From SG8-40 sp963792855 (GTDB lineage Bacteria > Pseudomonadota > Gammaproteobacteria > Burkholderiales > Eutrophovitaceae), in NCBI GenBank assembly GCA_963792855.1, contig CAWBXZ010000012.1, forward strand, positions 1-39,715: a stretch of 39,715 nucleotides of DNA. The letters are read 5' to 3'. How positions within the stretch are numbered: position 1 is the stretch's first letter; the number at the start of each line of letters is the position of its first letter. The position numbers and the translations under genes are program-made. Below are positions 19,253 to 29,700 of the stretch, piece by piece. The notes under the pieces were generated by a model, which was given only the letters and a program-made list of their open reading frames with translations, was not told where the DNA came from and searched no databases.

Positions 19253-19551
19253 CAGAGATTCTTTCGTTTACGCTCGATATTTTCAATGCGGCCCGAACGC
19301 AGCAAGATCGTGGTGATGAACGGATGCGACGGCGTTGGAAAGTAATAAAACGACTTCAGTCCCTCGTGCGGATTGTCCCATGACTGATGATCCGGCCTGC
19401 CTGCCCGCACTACCAGCTCACCCTCGGTCATTCCGTGCTCGAGACGAATGTAAACGTCGAACGGCATGCCGCGCGGCGGGGGTTCCGCAGCCACAGCCTG
19501 CGGAAAAGCGCACCAGAGCGCAGTCATCAGAACAAGGATTCGGGCGAACAT
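19252..19551 (-). CDS. Small exported protein of unknown function, BamE/SmpA-like pattern
   Basis: A 99-residue protein with a signal peptide ending AFPQAVAAE. The remaining 75 residues show IRLEHGMTEGELVVRAGRPD, the helix-plus-Gly-x-Pro pattern of BamE/OmlA-like small outer-membrane factors, then an aromatic FYYFPTPSHPF and a basic end. It lacks a lipobox cysteine, so it would be soluble in the periplasm. It lies between ftsK and lolA and overlaps lolA by one base, so a role next to lipoprotein or envelope assembly is possible but unproven. Confidence 0.75.
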   Translation of the reverse strand: MFARILVLMTALWCAFPQAVAAEPPPRGMPFDVYIRLEHGMTEGELVVRAGRPDHQSWDNPHEGLKSFYYFPTPSHPFITTILLRSGRIENIERKRKNL

Positions 19552-19598
19552 GATGATCAGACCGGCGGGTGCGTGAAAAGTTTGTGCGGGACGTCAAA

Positions 19599-21917
19599 TC
19601 AATCCTCATCCGCGGTTGCGGACGCGGGTGCCAGCACTTCCCGGTTGCCGTTGGATTGCATGGGCGATACCAGACCGGATCGCTCCATCTGTTCGATCAT
19701 GCGCGCCGCACGGTTGTAACCGATGCGCAGGTGGCGCTGCACCAGGGAAATCGACGGCCGGCGCGTCTTCAGCACGATGGCTACCGCCTGGTCATACAAC
19801 GGATCGGCTTCCGCATTGCCGTTCTCCGCGCCGTCGGCGCTACCGTCGGCCGACAATTCCGGGCCCTCGAGTATTTCGTCGATGTACTGCGGCTGCGCGA
19901 GGCTCTTCAGGTGGTCCACGACCTTGTGCACTTCCTGATCGTCGACAAAAGCACCGTGCACACGCCTCGTGTAACCCTGCCCCGGCGGCAGGAACAGCAT
20001 GTCGCCCTGTCCGAGCAGGGCCTCGGCTCCCATCTGGTCAAGGATGGTGCGCGAATCCACTTTGGCCGACACCTGGAACGCAATGCGCGAAGGAATGTTG
20101 GCCTTGATCAATCCGGTAATCACGTCCACCGACGGGCGCTGCGTGGCCAGTATCAGGTGCACGCCCGCGGCACGCGCCTTTTGCGCCAGCCGCGCAATCA
20201 GCTCCTCGATCTTTTTGCCGACTACCATCATCAGATCGGCCAGTTCGTCGATGACCACGACAATCAGCGCCATCTCGACCAGCGGCACCGGGTTCTCCGG
20301 AGTCGAGGCGATCGGATTCATCAACGGTGCTTTTTTCTTGATGGCGTCACGTACTTTCTGATTGAAACCGGCCATGTTGCGCACGCCCAGTGTCGACATC
20401 AGTTTGTAGCGACGTTCCATCTCGCCGACGCACCAGTTCAGCGCATTGGCCGCCTGCCGCATGTCGGTGACCACCGGCGCGAGTAAATGCGGTATGCCTT
20501 CGTAGACGGACAGCTCCAGCATCTTCGGGTCCACCAGGATCAACCGCACCTGCGATGGCGGCGCCTTGTAGAGCAGCGACAGGATCATCGCGTTGATCGC
20601 CACAGATTTGCCCGAGCCCGTGGTACCGGCAACCAGCAGATGCGGCATGCGCGCCAGATCCGCAACCACCGCATTGCCCGCGATATCCTTGCCCAGCGCG
20701 AGTGTCAGTGGCGACCCCATGTCGGCGTATACCTGGGAGCCGACAATTTCCGAGAGCCGCACGATCTGCCGCTTTGGATTCGGTATTTCCAGACCCATGC
20801 AGCTCTTGCCGGGTATGGTTTCAACCACGCGTATGCTCATCACCGACAGCGCCCGAGCCAGATCGCGTACGAGGTTGATGATCTGGCTGCCTTTTACACC
20901 GACCGCCGGTTCGATCTCGTACCGTGTCACCACCGGCCCGGGATGCGCCGTCAGCACCTTGACCTCGACACCGAAGTCGAGAAGTTTCTTCTCGATCAGG
21001 CGCGAAGTGAATTCCAGGGTATCAGCGGAAACAGTCTCGACATTGGCATCTGCCGCATCAAGCAGATTGATCGGCGGCAGCAGCGTATCCGGCAGGTCAC
21101 CGAACAACGGCACCTGCTTCTCGCGCTCCACGCGTGCCGACTTCGCAATTTCGATGCGCACCGGCTCGATGCGCACAGGTTCATGCGCCTCAATTTTTTT
21201 CTTGCTGTCCTCGACTGCATCCCCGCGGGCTGCGGTCGCCTCCATCCCGGCCTTGCGATCGGCACGCTCCTGCACTTTGGTCACGACGTAACCGTAAATC
21301 TGCTCCGCCCAGCCACCCAGCCGCTCAATGACGGACAACCACGACACCCCTGTAAACAGGCTCAGACCTGCTGCGAGCAACAGCAACAGCAGCAACGTTG
21401 CTCCCGTAAACCCGGCGATGCCGGCCATGCCGCTGCTAACCACTGCGCCCAATGCTCCGCCCGGAGCACCCGGCAAATCCGCCTGCAGCGTATAAAGCCG
21501 CAACGACTCGACGCCACAGCTCATCACCAGCACGATGACGAATCCGATCAGCACAATCGCATAGGAGCGGCGATCGCCGGCGGAAACCGTCTCGATGCGG
21601 CGAAAACTCCACATGACCAGCGCGCCGCACAGTGCGACCCACCAGTAAGCGGACAGCCCGAACATGAACAGCAACAGGTCGGCAACATAGGCACCCACGA
21701 CGCCGCCGGCGTTGCCGATGCGCTCGACCACGGCATTGTGTGACCAGCCGGGATCACCCTTGTGAAACGTCAGCAGGACCAGCAGCAGATAGAGTGCGCC
21801 AGCCAGAAAGGCCAGCCACCATGACTCGCGCAACAGCGCTGCCAGTTTGGGTGGCAGCGGATTGGGCGCAGCTTTGCTCGCAGAGGTCTTATCGCTCGCC
21901 AACGTCAACCTTTTCAC
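19599..21917 (-). CDS. ftsK: DNA translocase FtsK
   Basis: Septal DNA pump that clears and aligns the chromosome ends at division. 772 residues. Four N-terminal membrane helices (about 33-190) are followed by a short acidic/basic linker, then the RecA-like motor with Walker A VAGTTGSGKSVAIN (near 430) and Walker B VVVIDELADLM (near 550). The C-terminal gamma winged helix (SISLVQRHLRIGYNRAARMIE) reads KOPS sites. The start is GTG with no clear ribosome site; an ATG 11 nt upstream (21928-21930) is out of frame. It is the first gene of the ftsK - 99 aa - lolA - rarA block. Confidence 0.96.
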   Translation of the reverse strand: MKRLTLASDKTSASKAAPNPLPPKLAALLRESWWLAFLAGALYLLLVLLTFHKGDPGWSHNAVVERIGNAGGVVGAYVADLLLFMFGLSAYWWVALCGALVMWSFRRIETVSAGDRRSYAIVLIGFVIVLVMSCGVESLRLYTLQADLPGAPGGALGAVVSSGMAGIAGFTGATLLLLLLLAAGLSLFTGVSWLSVIERLGGWAEQIYGYVVTKVQERADRKAGMEATAARGDAVEDSKKKIEAHEPVRIEPVRIEIAKSARVEREKQVPLFGDLPDTLLPPINLLDAADANVETVSADTLEFTSRLIEKKLLDFGVEVKVLTAHPGPVVTRYEIEPAVGVKGSQIINLVRDLARALSVMSIRVVETIPGKSCMGLEIPNPKRQIVRLSEIVGSQVYADMGSPLTLALGKDIAGNAVVADLARMPHLLVAGTTGSGKSVAINAMILSLLYKAPPSQVRLILVDPKMLELSVYEGIPHLLAPVVTDMRQAANALNWCVGEMERRYKLMSTLGVRNMAGFNQKVRDAIKKKAPLMNPIASTPENPVPLVEMALIVVVIDELADLMMVVGKKIEELIARLAQKARAAGVHLILATQRPSVDVITGLIKANIPSRIAFQVSAKVDSRTILDQMGAEALLGQGDMLFLPPGQGYTRRVHGAFVDDQEVHKVVDHLKSLAQPQYIDEILEGPELSADGSADGAENGNAEADPLYDQAVAIVLKTRRPSISLVQRHLRIGYNRAARMIEQMERSGLVSPMQSNGNREVLAPASATADED

Positions 21918-22003
21918 ACAGCGGTTTCATTAAGCTGATGATTATAAGTGAAAAGGGACAGAACACAGCACCGCGCGCCGGCGCCCGAAGAACCCGGCGC
22001 GCC

Positions 22004-22034
22004 AAAAACAAACCCCGCCTTCGGGCGGGGTTTG
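22004..22034 (-). terminator. Rho-independent terminator of the FecR-domain gene
   Basis: On the minus strand a 12-bp stem (CAAACCCCGCC facing GGCGGGGTTTG) is followed at once by TTTTT. It lies 25 bp past the FecR gene stop and insulates ftsK from the adhesin locus. Confidence 0.85.
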
Positions 22035-22058
22035 CGTCAGGTAAGGCCGACGGCTCGT

Positions 22059-22760
22059 TCAGCGAACGATGCACTCCTGGTTGGTACCGCCGCCGATGGC
22101 GCCGCCACTGATTCCGAGTGTGAACGGCAACTGGCCCAGGTTCAGACCAGGATCGCCCGGCAGTATGACCGGCGGTTTTCCTGGATCCTGTGCGAAACCA
22201 AACTGCCCTTCGCCGATAATCTGGCTGCCGCCCTGGTTCTGCATGATATAGCTGCCGGTGTACGTCGTGTGATACGTGCCGGGCTCAAGGTTTCCGCAGT
22301 CCGATGTGCACGACACGGTATCGCCGGAAGATCCGCGTATGCCGATGGTCGCCGTCGAAGTGCCGATCTTGTAGGCATCCTGGTCGCCGCGCTTGCCGAT
22401 CAGGCCGGTCACCGTGCGCAACCCACCCTTCAACAGGCGCATGAACAAGCCGTCTTCCTGCGGCTTCTCCTTGGAAAACGTATAGGCCTCGAGCTTCATC
22501 GTCGTATTCGGACGCATGGTCGCCGCACTGCCATCGGAGAAATTGATTTGGGCGTAACTGTCACGCTGGGTTGTCAGAACATCCCCGGGCTGCACTTCCG
22601 ACTTCTGCGACAGTATGCGCACGGAACCGTCCGGTCGCTGCACGGACATCGTTCCGCTCAAATGAGTGATCACCCCCGCGCCGGCAGCCCACGCACCCGT
22701 CACAACCAAGGCCAGCGCCATCCCGACAACGCCCCGCAAAAATCCCTTGATCGAAAACAT
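22059..22760 (-). CDS. Secreted FecR-domain protein
   Basis: 233 residues from the ATG at 22760, which has a very strong ribosome site (GGGAGG, 5 nt away); the longer frame to 22850 lacks one. The signal peptide is MFSIKGFLRG to VVTGAWAAG. The FecR domain spans about residues 30-140: HLSGTMSVQRPDGSVR, VQPGDVLTTQRDSYAQI, FSDGSAATMRPNTTMKLEAY. A tail with two cysteines (CTSDCGN) and GGGTNQEC follows. Classical FecR is a transmembrane sigma regulator paired with FecI and a TonB receptor; neither is present here. Proteins of this secreted kind often lie beside FHA/ShlB genes. Its likely role is on the cell surface or in the periplasm with the adhesin, but this is inference. A TATAAA -10-like element lies at 22839-22844. 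Confidence 0.85.
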   Translation of the reverse strand: MFSIKGFLRGVVGMALALVVTGAWAAGAGVITHLSGTMSVQRPDGSVRILSQKSEVQPGDVLTTQRDSYAQINFSDGSAATMRPNTTMKLEAYTFSKEKPQEDGLFMRLLKGGLRTVTGLIGKRGDQDAYKIGTSTATIGIRGSSGDTVSCTSDCGNLEPGTYHTTYTGSYIMQNQGGSQIIGEGQFGFAQDPGKPPVILPGDPGLNLGQLPFTLGISGGAIGGGTNQECIVR

Positions 22761-22889
22761 AACGACCTCCCTCTTTGCGCCCACCACCCGCGGTTTCGAT
22801 GAAACCGAGATCAAATCAGCCACCCGAATATGCTCTTTTTTATACCACAAGTCCCGACAATTTCATCAGACCAAATGTCATAAGCATCT

Positions 22890-22915
22890 GAAAACGTGAG
22901 AAAAATCACGTTTTC
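22890..22915. promoter_or_regulatory. CRP-type palindrome (GTGA-N6-TCAC) upstream of the FecR gene, also a hairpin at the regulator's stop codon
   Basis: GAAAACGTGA and TCACGTTTTC flank a GAAAAA spacer, a perfect 10-bp inverted repeat containing GTGA-N6-TCAC centred at 22902.5. This is about 70 bp upstream of the start point predicted from the TATAAA at 22839-22844, close to the -71.5 position of class I CRP promoters. The corrected stop codon of the CRP-like gene (TGA at 22906-22908) lies inside it, and the minus-strand hairpin could also help end that transcript. Confidence 0.5.
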
Positions 22916-23623
22916 AAGCACCCGGCATCACGATCAATGCGCCGATCCGCGCTGGCCATTGACTGACGGTCGAGCACGAAAATCTTGCGCTTGTCGGTAC
23001 GTATCAAACCCTTTTCCTGCAAATCCTTGACTACCCGGCTCACCATTTCGCGCGAAGCGCCGATCATGCGCGCAATTTCCTGCTTGGCAGGCGCACGCGG
23101 AACGATCCATCTCCCGTCTACTTCTCTCTGCCATGTCGATGATTAACCGTGCCACGCGCCCATAAACATCGATCAGCGCCAGGCTCTCGATCTTACGATC
23201 CGCATCACGCAACCGTTTGACCACGTTACGCAACACCAGCATCGCGACTTCACTATTGTTTTCGAGCAATGAGTTGAATGCGGTTCGCGGCAAGCGCAGC
23301 ATTTCGCAGGGCTCCAGCGTTTCGACAGTGGCGGAACTGGGCAAGCCGTCGAGCAGACCCATTTCACCGACAAAGTCCTGCGCCTCCATCATGGTCAGTA
23401 TGACCTCGTGCCCTTCTTCGTCCGGGATCAGCACTTTGACCCGGCCTGACATAATGATGTAAAGCGCATCCGTTTCCTCGCCCGCCCGTAAAATCGCCGC
23501 ACCACGCGGGTAGCTGCGGCGCTGAATCCATGACGCCAGAGCAGCAATCTGCTGATCGGAGAATGATGAAAACAGCGGTACGGTCTTCAGAATCTGCGGG
23601 TTCGGGAGGCTGGACAATGGCAT
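22906..23623 (-). CDS. CRP/FNR-family transcription regulator (one frameshift before the DNA-binding helix)
   Basis: A cyclic-nucleotide-binding-type sensor domain (LFSSFSDQQIAALASW to residue 125) joined to a winged helix. As read, the frame loses the C-terminus near 23125 (after DMAERS). In the other frame it continues DGRWIVPRAPAKQEIARM, IGASREMVSRVVKDLQEKGL and KRKIFVLDRQSM, and stops at 22906. A missing TC in the TCTCTC tract at 23123-23129 would join them. The recognition helix SREMVSRVV keeps Arg-Glu-x3-Arg, the three residues with which CRP reads GTGA. The phosphate cassette GEMGLLDGLPSSATV keeps the glutamate but has Ser where CRP has the cAMP-phosphate arginine. I start at the ATG at 23623, where family similarity begins; longer frames to 23740 have no ribosome site. 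Confidence 0.82.
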
Positions 23624-23785
23624 AGACTCGTTAATGAAACGGCTATTTTCTATCCTGCCACGGTCAAGCACCGCAGCAATCATAGACACCATGTTGCCAG
23701 AATGCGGGGGAATAGTCATGTGCACCGGTTTTCGGTTCAATGACCTGCCGCAAACAGAGCAAGAAGGCTCAGGGAGCCCAACATT

Positions 23786-26700
23786 CTACTTGCAAACGCC
23801 GGGTTTACTGACTTTGGCTTGTGATCCAACGGTATCTCCGGATTCCCCCATCGAGCCCGTCAGGATGACAGGCTGCCCGGTTTCAGAATCCAGCGTTATA
23901 ACCATCACCGTCGCACCATCCGCACTGAGATATATGCCGGGCTCTGGCAGCGACCCCGAACCCAGAATTGTCGTTTGTCCGGTTGCAACATTGGTATATA
24001 CGCCTGACTGGACCGTGCCCGTCTGACTAAGTGCAACGACCTGACCACTTCCCGTTTCCAGGTAAGTATTCCCCACAACCAATCCACCGGGAATGTTCGC
24101 ATTGCCCGCGCCTTGAGTAACATCAACTGATGGTGGAGCATTGTTGGCCTGGTTGACTTGCGTCGATATAAGCTGCTCCGTATTGACAAGTGGATCAGCG
24201 GTAACGCTGACGCTAGACGCAAGTTGATCTGTCCGCATCGGCAAGGCAGCTGGCAGGCTGGTACTTGCAAAGGCACCACTTACCGCACCACCGCTCTGGA
24301 CAATCGTGAAAGTATCGCCTGCAAGAGGGAAAAATCCATTATCAAGCACGACCGTAAGGTTGCCGCCAAGCGTCACGGTTCCAGTGACAATCAACTGGTC
24401 ATACTGACCCGTCGCAGTGCCGCCAATTTCAGCAAGCAGTGTCGCTGATGAACCCTGAAAATAATCGCCATCGATCGTCATGATGCCGGGTGACGCACCC
24501 GGACTCACGGTTCCCGAAAGATTGTTAACATCACCGACTATTGTCCGCGAACCTCCGAGCACACCTCCGGTCAGCACATCCAGCGTCGTGCCCACCAGAT
24601 TGATGGTGCCCGGGCCGTTCAGCAAACCGCCGCTTACTGTCAGCGGCGCTCCGCTAAACGTTGAAATATCCGCGGTTGAATTCCCCAGCGTCAGCGTTCC
24701 ACCAGTAATGGTGAATCCGGAGGCGCTGCTCAGCGTTTTCAGGCTGGTTGCGCCGCTCACGCTGGAATACACCACCGGCCCGCTCAACCCGCCCAGGATG
24801 CTGGCCGTCGCGCCATTCATCGGTACAGCACCCTGATTCCAGTTTGCCGGGTTCTCCCAACGCAAGTCGCCGCCGCTGGGATCCCAGGCGAACGGCACAG
24901 ATACCGTTGCAGTAATCGTACCGGTATGGGTGCCACCAACCAACGTGTAGTTGCTAGCCAAGCCCCGTAGCCGTTACCCAGAGCAAGACTTCCGTAGGCA
25001 AGCGATTGCGTACCGGCCAGAGCTTTCGCACTGGCAACCGTTCCTGATCCACTAACGACAGAAAGCGTTTCTCCATTTACGCCGGACACTGCGCCGAATG
25101 CGCCGGAACCAAAAATGGTGCCGCCGTCGTAAGCACGGTTTCCAGCAAGGCTGATAATTGCCGGATTAACCGCCAGATTGCCGTCGTTGTAGGTGATCGC
25201 GTAATTGCTGTTGTTGCCGTCAGTCAGCGTGCCCTGGGTGGTGGCGTAGTTGCCCACGTTGCTCGTCACCACCGCCGTCGTCGCCAGCACCCCGCTCAGA
25301 CTGTCGCCGTTGGCCAGCCCGCGGCTCGCACCTACACCATCCGCCGCCACCGTATACGTCAACGTCGGGTTCGCATCCCCATATACCCGACTCTGGTTGT
25401 CTCCCGTCACCGTCACCGCTCGCGTGCCCACCGCCAGATTGCCGTCGTTGTAGGTGATCGCGTAATTGCTGTTGTTGCCGTCAGTCAGCGTGCCCTGGGT
25501 GGTGGCGTAGTTGCCCACGTTGCTCGTCACCACCGCCGTCGTCGCCAGCACCCCGCTCAGACTGTCGCCGTTGGCCAGCCCGCGGCTCGCACCTACACCA
25601 TCCGCCGCCACCGTATACGTCAACGTCGGGTTCGCATCCCCATATACCCGACTCTGGTTGTCTCCCGTCACCGTCACCGCTCGCGTGCCCACCGCCAGAT
25701 TGCCGTCGTTGTAGGTGATCGCGTAATTGCTGTTGTTGCCGTCAGTCAGCGTGCCCTGGGTGGTGGCGTAGTTGCCCACGTTGCTCGTCACCACCGCCGT
25801 CGTCGCCAGCACCCCGCTCAGACTGTCGCCGTTGGCCAGCCCGCGGCTCGCACCTACACCATCCGCCGCCACCGTATACGTCAACGTCGGGTTCGCATCC
25901 CCATATACCCGACTCTGGTTGTCTCCCGTCACCGTCACCGCTCGCGTGCCCACCGCCAGATTGCCGTCGTTGTAGGTGATCGCGTAATTGCTGTTGTTGC
26001 CGTCAGTCAGCGTGCCCTGGGTGGTGGCGTAGTTGCCCACGTTGCTCGTCACCACCGCCGTCGTCGCCAGCACCCCGCTCAGACTGTCGCTGTTGGCCAG
26101 CCCGCGGCTCGCACCTACACCATCCGCCGCCACCGTATACGTCAACGTCGGGTTCGCATCCCCATATACCCGACTCTGGTTGTCTCCCGTCACCGTCACC
26201 GCTCGCGTGCCCACCGCCAGATTGCCGTCGTTGTAGGTGATCGCGTAATTGCTGTTGTTGCCGTCAGTCAGCGTGCCCTGGGTGGTGGCGTAGTTGCCCA
26301 CGTTGCTCGTCACCACCGCCGTCGTCGCCAGCACCCCGCTCAGACTGTCGCCGTTGGCCAGCCCGCGGCTCGCACCTACACCATCCGCCGCCACCGTATA
26401 CGTCAACGTCGGGTTCGCATCCCCATATACCCGACTCTGGTTGTCTCCCGTCACCGTCACCGCTCGCGTGCCCACCGCCAGATTGCCGTCGTTGTAGGTG
26501 ATCGCGTAATTGCTGTTGTTGCCGTCAGTCAGCGTGCCCTGGGTGGTGGCGTAGTTGCCCACGTTGCTCGTCACCACCGCCGTCGTCGCCAGCACCCCGC
26601 TCAGACTGTCGCCGTTGGCCAGCCCGCGGCTCGCACCTACACCATCCGCCGCCACCGTATACGTCAACGTCGGGTTCGCATCCCCATATACCCGACTCTG

Positions 26701-29700
26701 GTTGTCTCCCGTCACCGTCACCGCTCGCGTGCCCACCGCCAGATTGCCGTCGTTGTAGGTGATCGCGTAATTGCTGTTGTTGCCGTCAGTCAGCGTGCCC
26801 TGGGTGGTGGCGTAGTTGCCCACGTTGCTCGTCACCACCGCCGTCGTCGCCAGCACCCCGCTCAGACTGTCGCCGTTGGCCAGCCCGCGGCTCGCACCTA
26901 CACCATCCGCCGCCACCGTATACGTCAACGTCGGGTTCGCATCCCCATATACCCGACTCTGGTTGTCTCCCGTCACCGTCACCGCTCGCGTGCCCACCGT
27001 TAGCAAACCACTGTCTGTAGACGTCAGGGAGTAACCGGCATTGGCCGTTCCGGTGCTCGTGATGGAATAAGCACCGCCGAATCCTCCACCACCGCCCACG
27101 TTCGCGATGGCCGTATTACCAGTAGAAACAATCGTTGGACCGACAGAAAAAATATCTCCAACCGTCGAGTTAAGATAGACGTTTCCGTAGGCCGCTGCAT
27201 CGACCGGTTTTCCTGTCAGCGTGAAATTAGTGGACAGATTGATCGGGGCGTCCCCGTAAGTCTTAGTCGCGTCCGTCGTCGTTACCGTCACGGCACCGGT
27301 ATTGGCAAACACGTAGCGATTGCCAAGCTCCGCCACGGCGGTCGGGTAGCTCCGGCCCCATATCGCCTGGTTGCCGCTCGACAACAAGTTACTAACCGGA
27401 CCGAACATATTGCTCGCCGGATCGGTCGAATACACCAGCCAGCGCCCGGCACCCGCATCGACGGCGGATGAGCCGACGTTGTTGATGAAGTTGTTTCCTG
27501 CCAGCGTGACAGTCGTGCCGCTGGCGGCCGTGCCGGTCACTGCAGCGTTGAGGACGATATCGCCTGCGGGGGCCAGTAGCGTCAGACTTCCAGCGGTGTA
27601 GGCCTGGTCGACGGCAAAGTTGCCTGACGGCACCTGAAGGCTGGCAGTGCCCGCCATGTTGAATACACCGCCCGTCCGCGACCAATCAGCAACGGTGAGG
27701 CTGCCCAAGCCGTCGATACTCCCCAGCGCTAGGAGCATCTTCGGAACTGAATTGGTACCGGTAGCGGTCAGCGTTCCGTTGTTGGTGATCGACCCCGTCG
27801 CCGCTCCGGTGATTACAGCGGTATTGAGCGTAAGGACGCCATCGTTCTGGAAGAGCCGATTCAGCGACAGGTTACCGCTGAGAGTTCCGCTCCGGCCGCT
27901 GCCAAGCAAGAAAGTCCCGCCGCTCGCCATGGTGCCGCCGCTCCATGCAAGTGAGCCATTGGATCCGCTCACCGCCACGCCGCCCGTGCCCTGCAAGGTA
28001 CCACCGGAGAACGTCAAAGCATCGGCAAAATTCGACGCATTGGTCAGATCCAACGTCCCCGAGGACAACACGATCGGCCGGCCCGCCAGGAGACTTTTTG
28101 CCTGGGCTGCGCCACCCGCAATCACGATCGTTCCGAAAGTCAGCGTTGTATCGATGGTGACATCTTGGGTCGAAGAGGGGACTTGGTTGTTGCTCCAGTT
28201 GGCCGCAGTAAACCAGCTGTAGTCTAGGCCTTCGCCATCCCAGTAAACTTGGGTGGAAGCAACCCCCAACGTCGAGCAGGCTAAACCGGCGCAGGATCCA
28301 CTTCCTATGTTTACCGATCCAGAGCTTCCGAGCACCACGGATCCGACCGTAAGCGTCAGGTCGTTATCCGATGTGGCGAGCGTCTGGTTTATTGTCAGCG
28401 CGCCGGTCGTATCGATGACGGTGTCTTGATAGGCGGTAAGAGGACGGTCGAGCGTAATGCCGCCGCTGCCCGCGTAAAGCTCGAATGAGCCGCCCGAGTC
28501 TGCTGAAAGCTGCATCGGGGCTGCAGTGGCATTAGTGATGGAGTCGACTGTCAGAGTCAACGCGCCGCTTCCCATACCATCGCTGCCTGCGGTCGCAGCC
28601 CGACCCAGCACCAATGCGCCGGTTGTTTTCAGGGAGCCCGCATCATTGCTGCTCAACTGCGTGTTACCTCCGGCGCCGATGAAGAAATCGAGCGCGGCAG
28701 TGGTCTGGGATAATGCAACATTGAGGCCGCCGTTCCCGGCTTGCACGGTTGAATCGAGATTGAACCCTCCATTCGGGGAACTGTTACCGCCACCGATGAG
28801 CGTGATGTTCCCGCCAGCACAGCCGCCTGCCGCGCCGCCACACGAATTGACGGCAGCACCGATCTTGACTTGGCCAACACCGTCGAAAAATGTTCCCGAA
28901 TGAGGTGAGTCCGCTTCAAGATGAATCCTGCCTTGGCCAGCGCTCACACCGTTGGTGGTCAACGCCGCGTTGACGTTGATGTCCCGGCCAGCCTGCGCAA
29001 CGAAGTCCCGGTCGTCCTGCATCGTGACCGGCGCATTGATGCTTATGTCCCGCTGCGCCTGCAGCACGACGTTGGCATTGGTCGCGGATACCGTAGCCGC
29101 AGTGAGTGTGAAGTCGGTGCTGGTTGGCGCTCCAAACAGGACCTGACCGAAAACCTCTCCGACCGGGATACCGGCATCAAGCTCAATATCATTCGAACCG
29201 GACGCCTGGATCGTGATATCGCGCGGGTCGAGCAGCAACGTCCCGAAACTACCCGCCGGTGCGCTTAGATCCGAAGTTCCGCGATAGATGAGCATATTCT
29301 TGCCGGATACCTCAGCAAAACCACCGTCGCCGGATTGCAAGCCACCGCGCGCACTGATCTTGCCGTGGTACCGGGTGCCACTGTCAGCCCAGACTATGAC
29401 CTTGCCGCCATCACCAGCCTCCGTTGCATCCGCAACGATGCGCGCATCCTGACCGACAAAAGTCCGCGCGGCATTTTGAACTTCCGGATTACTGCCCTGG
29501 AAATCACCGCCGACGAGCACCGTACCGCCGCCACTCCCGCCTGAAACATCCACGTTCGCATTGCCAATCACCCCGACCTGGTTCCCGAGCAAGTGAACCG
29601 TGCCGCCTTTGCCGGACTCGCCCTTGGCTTCAATCGTTCCTGAAGCGAGCAGTGTTCCGGTCTCAGCCTGTGCCGTAACGCTGCCGCCGTCCGGCCCGTT

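Noticed and set aside
24817..24962. Arginine-rich tail of the first haemagglutinin frame
   Set aside because: The MBG-type sequence continues cleanly in the next frame once one base is added at 24963-24966, so the tail is out-of-frame reading.
25250..27034. Seven 67-72-residue plus-strand open frames at 261-bp spacing
   Set aside because: They are the reverse of the MBG repeats. No ribosome sites, and repetition alone explains them.
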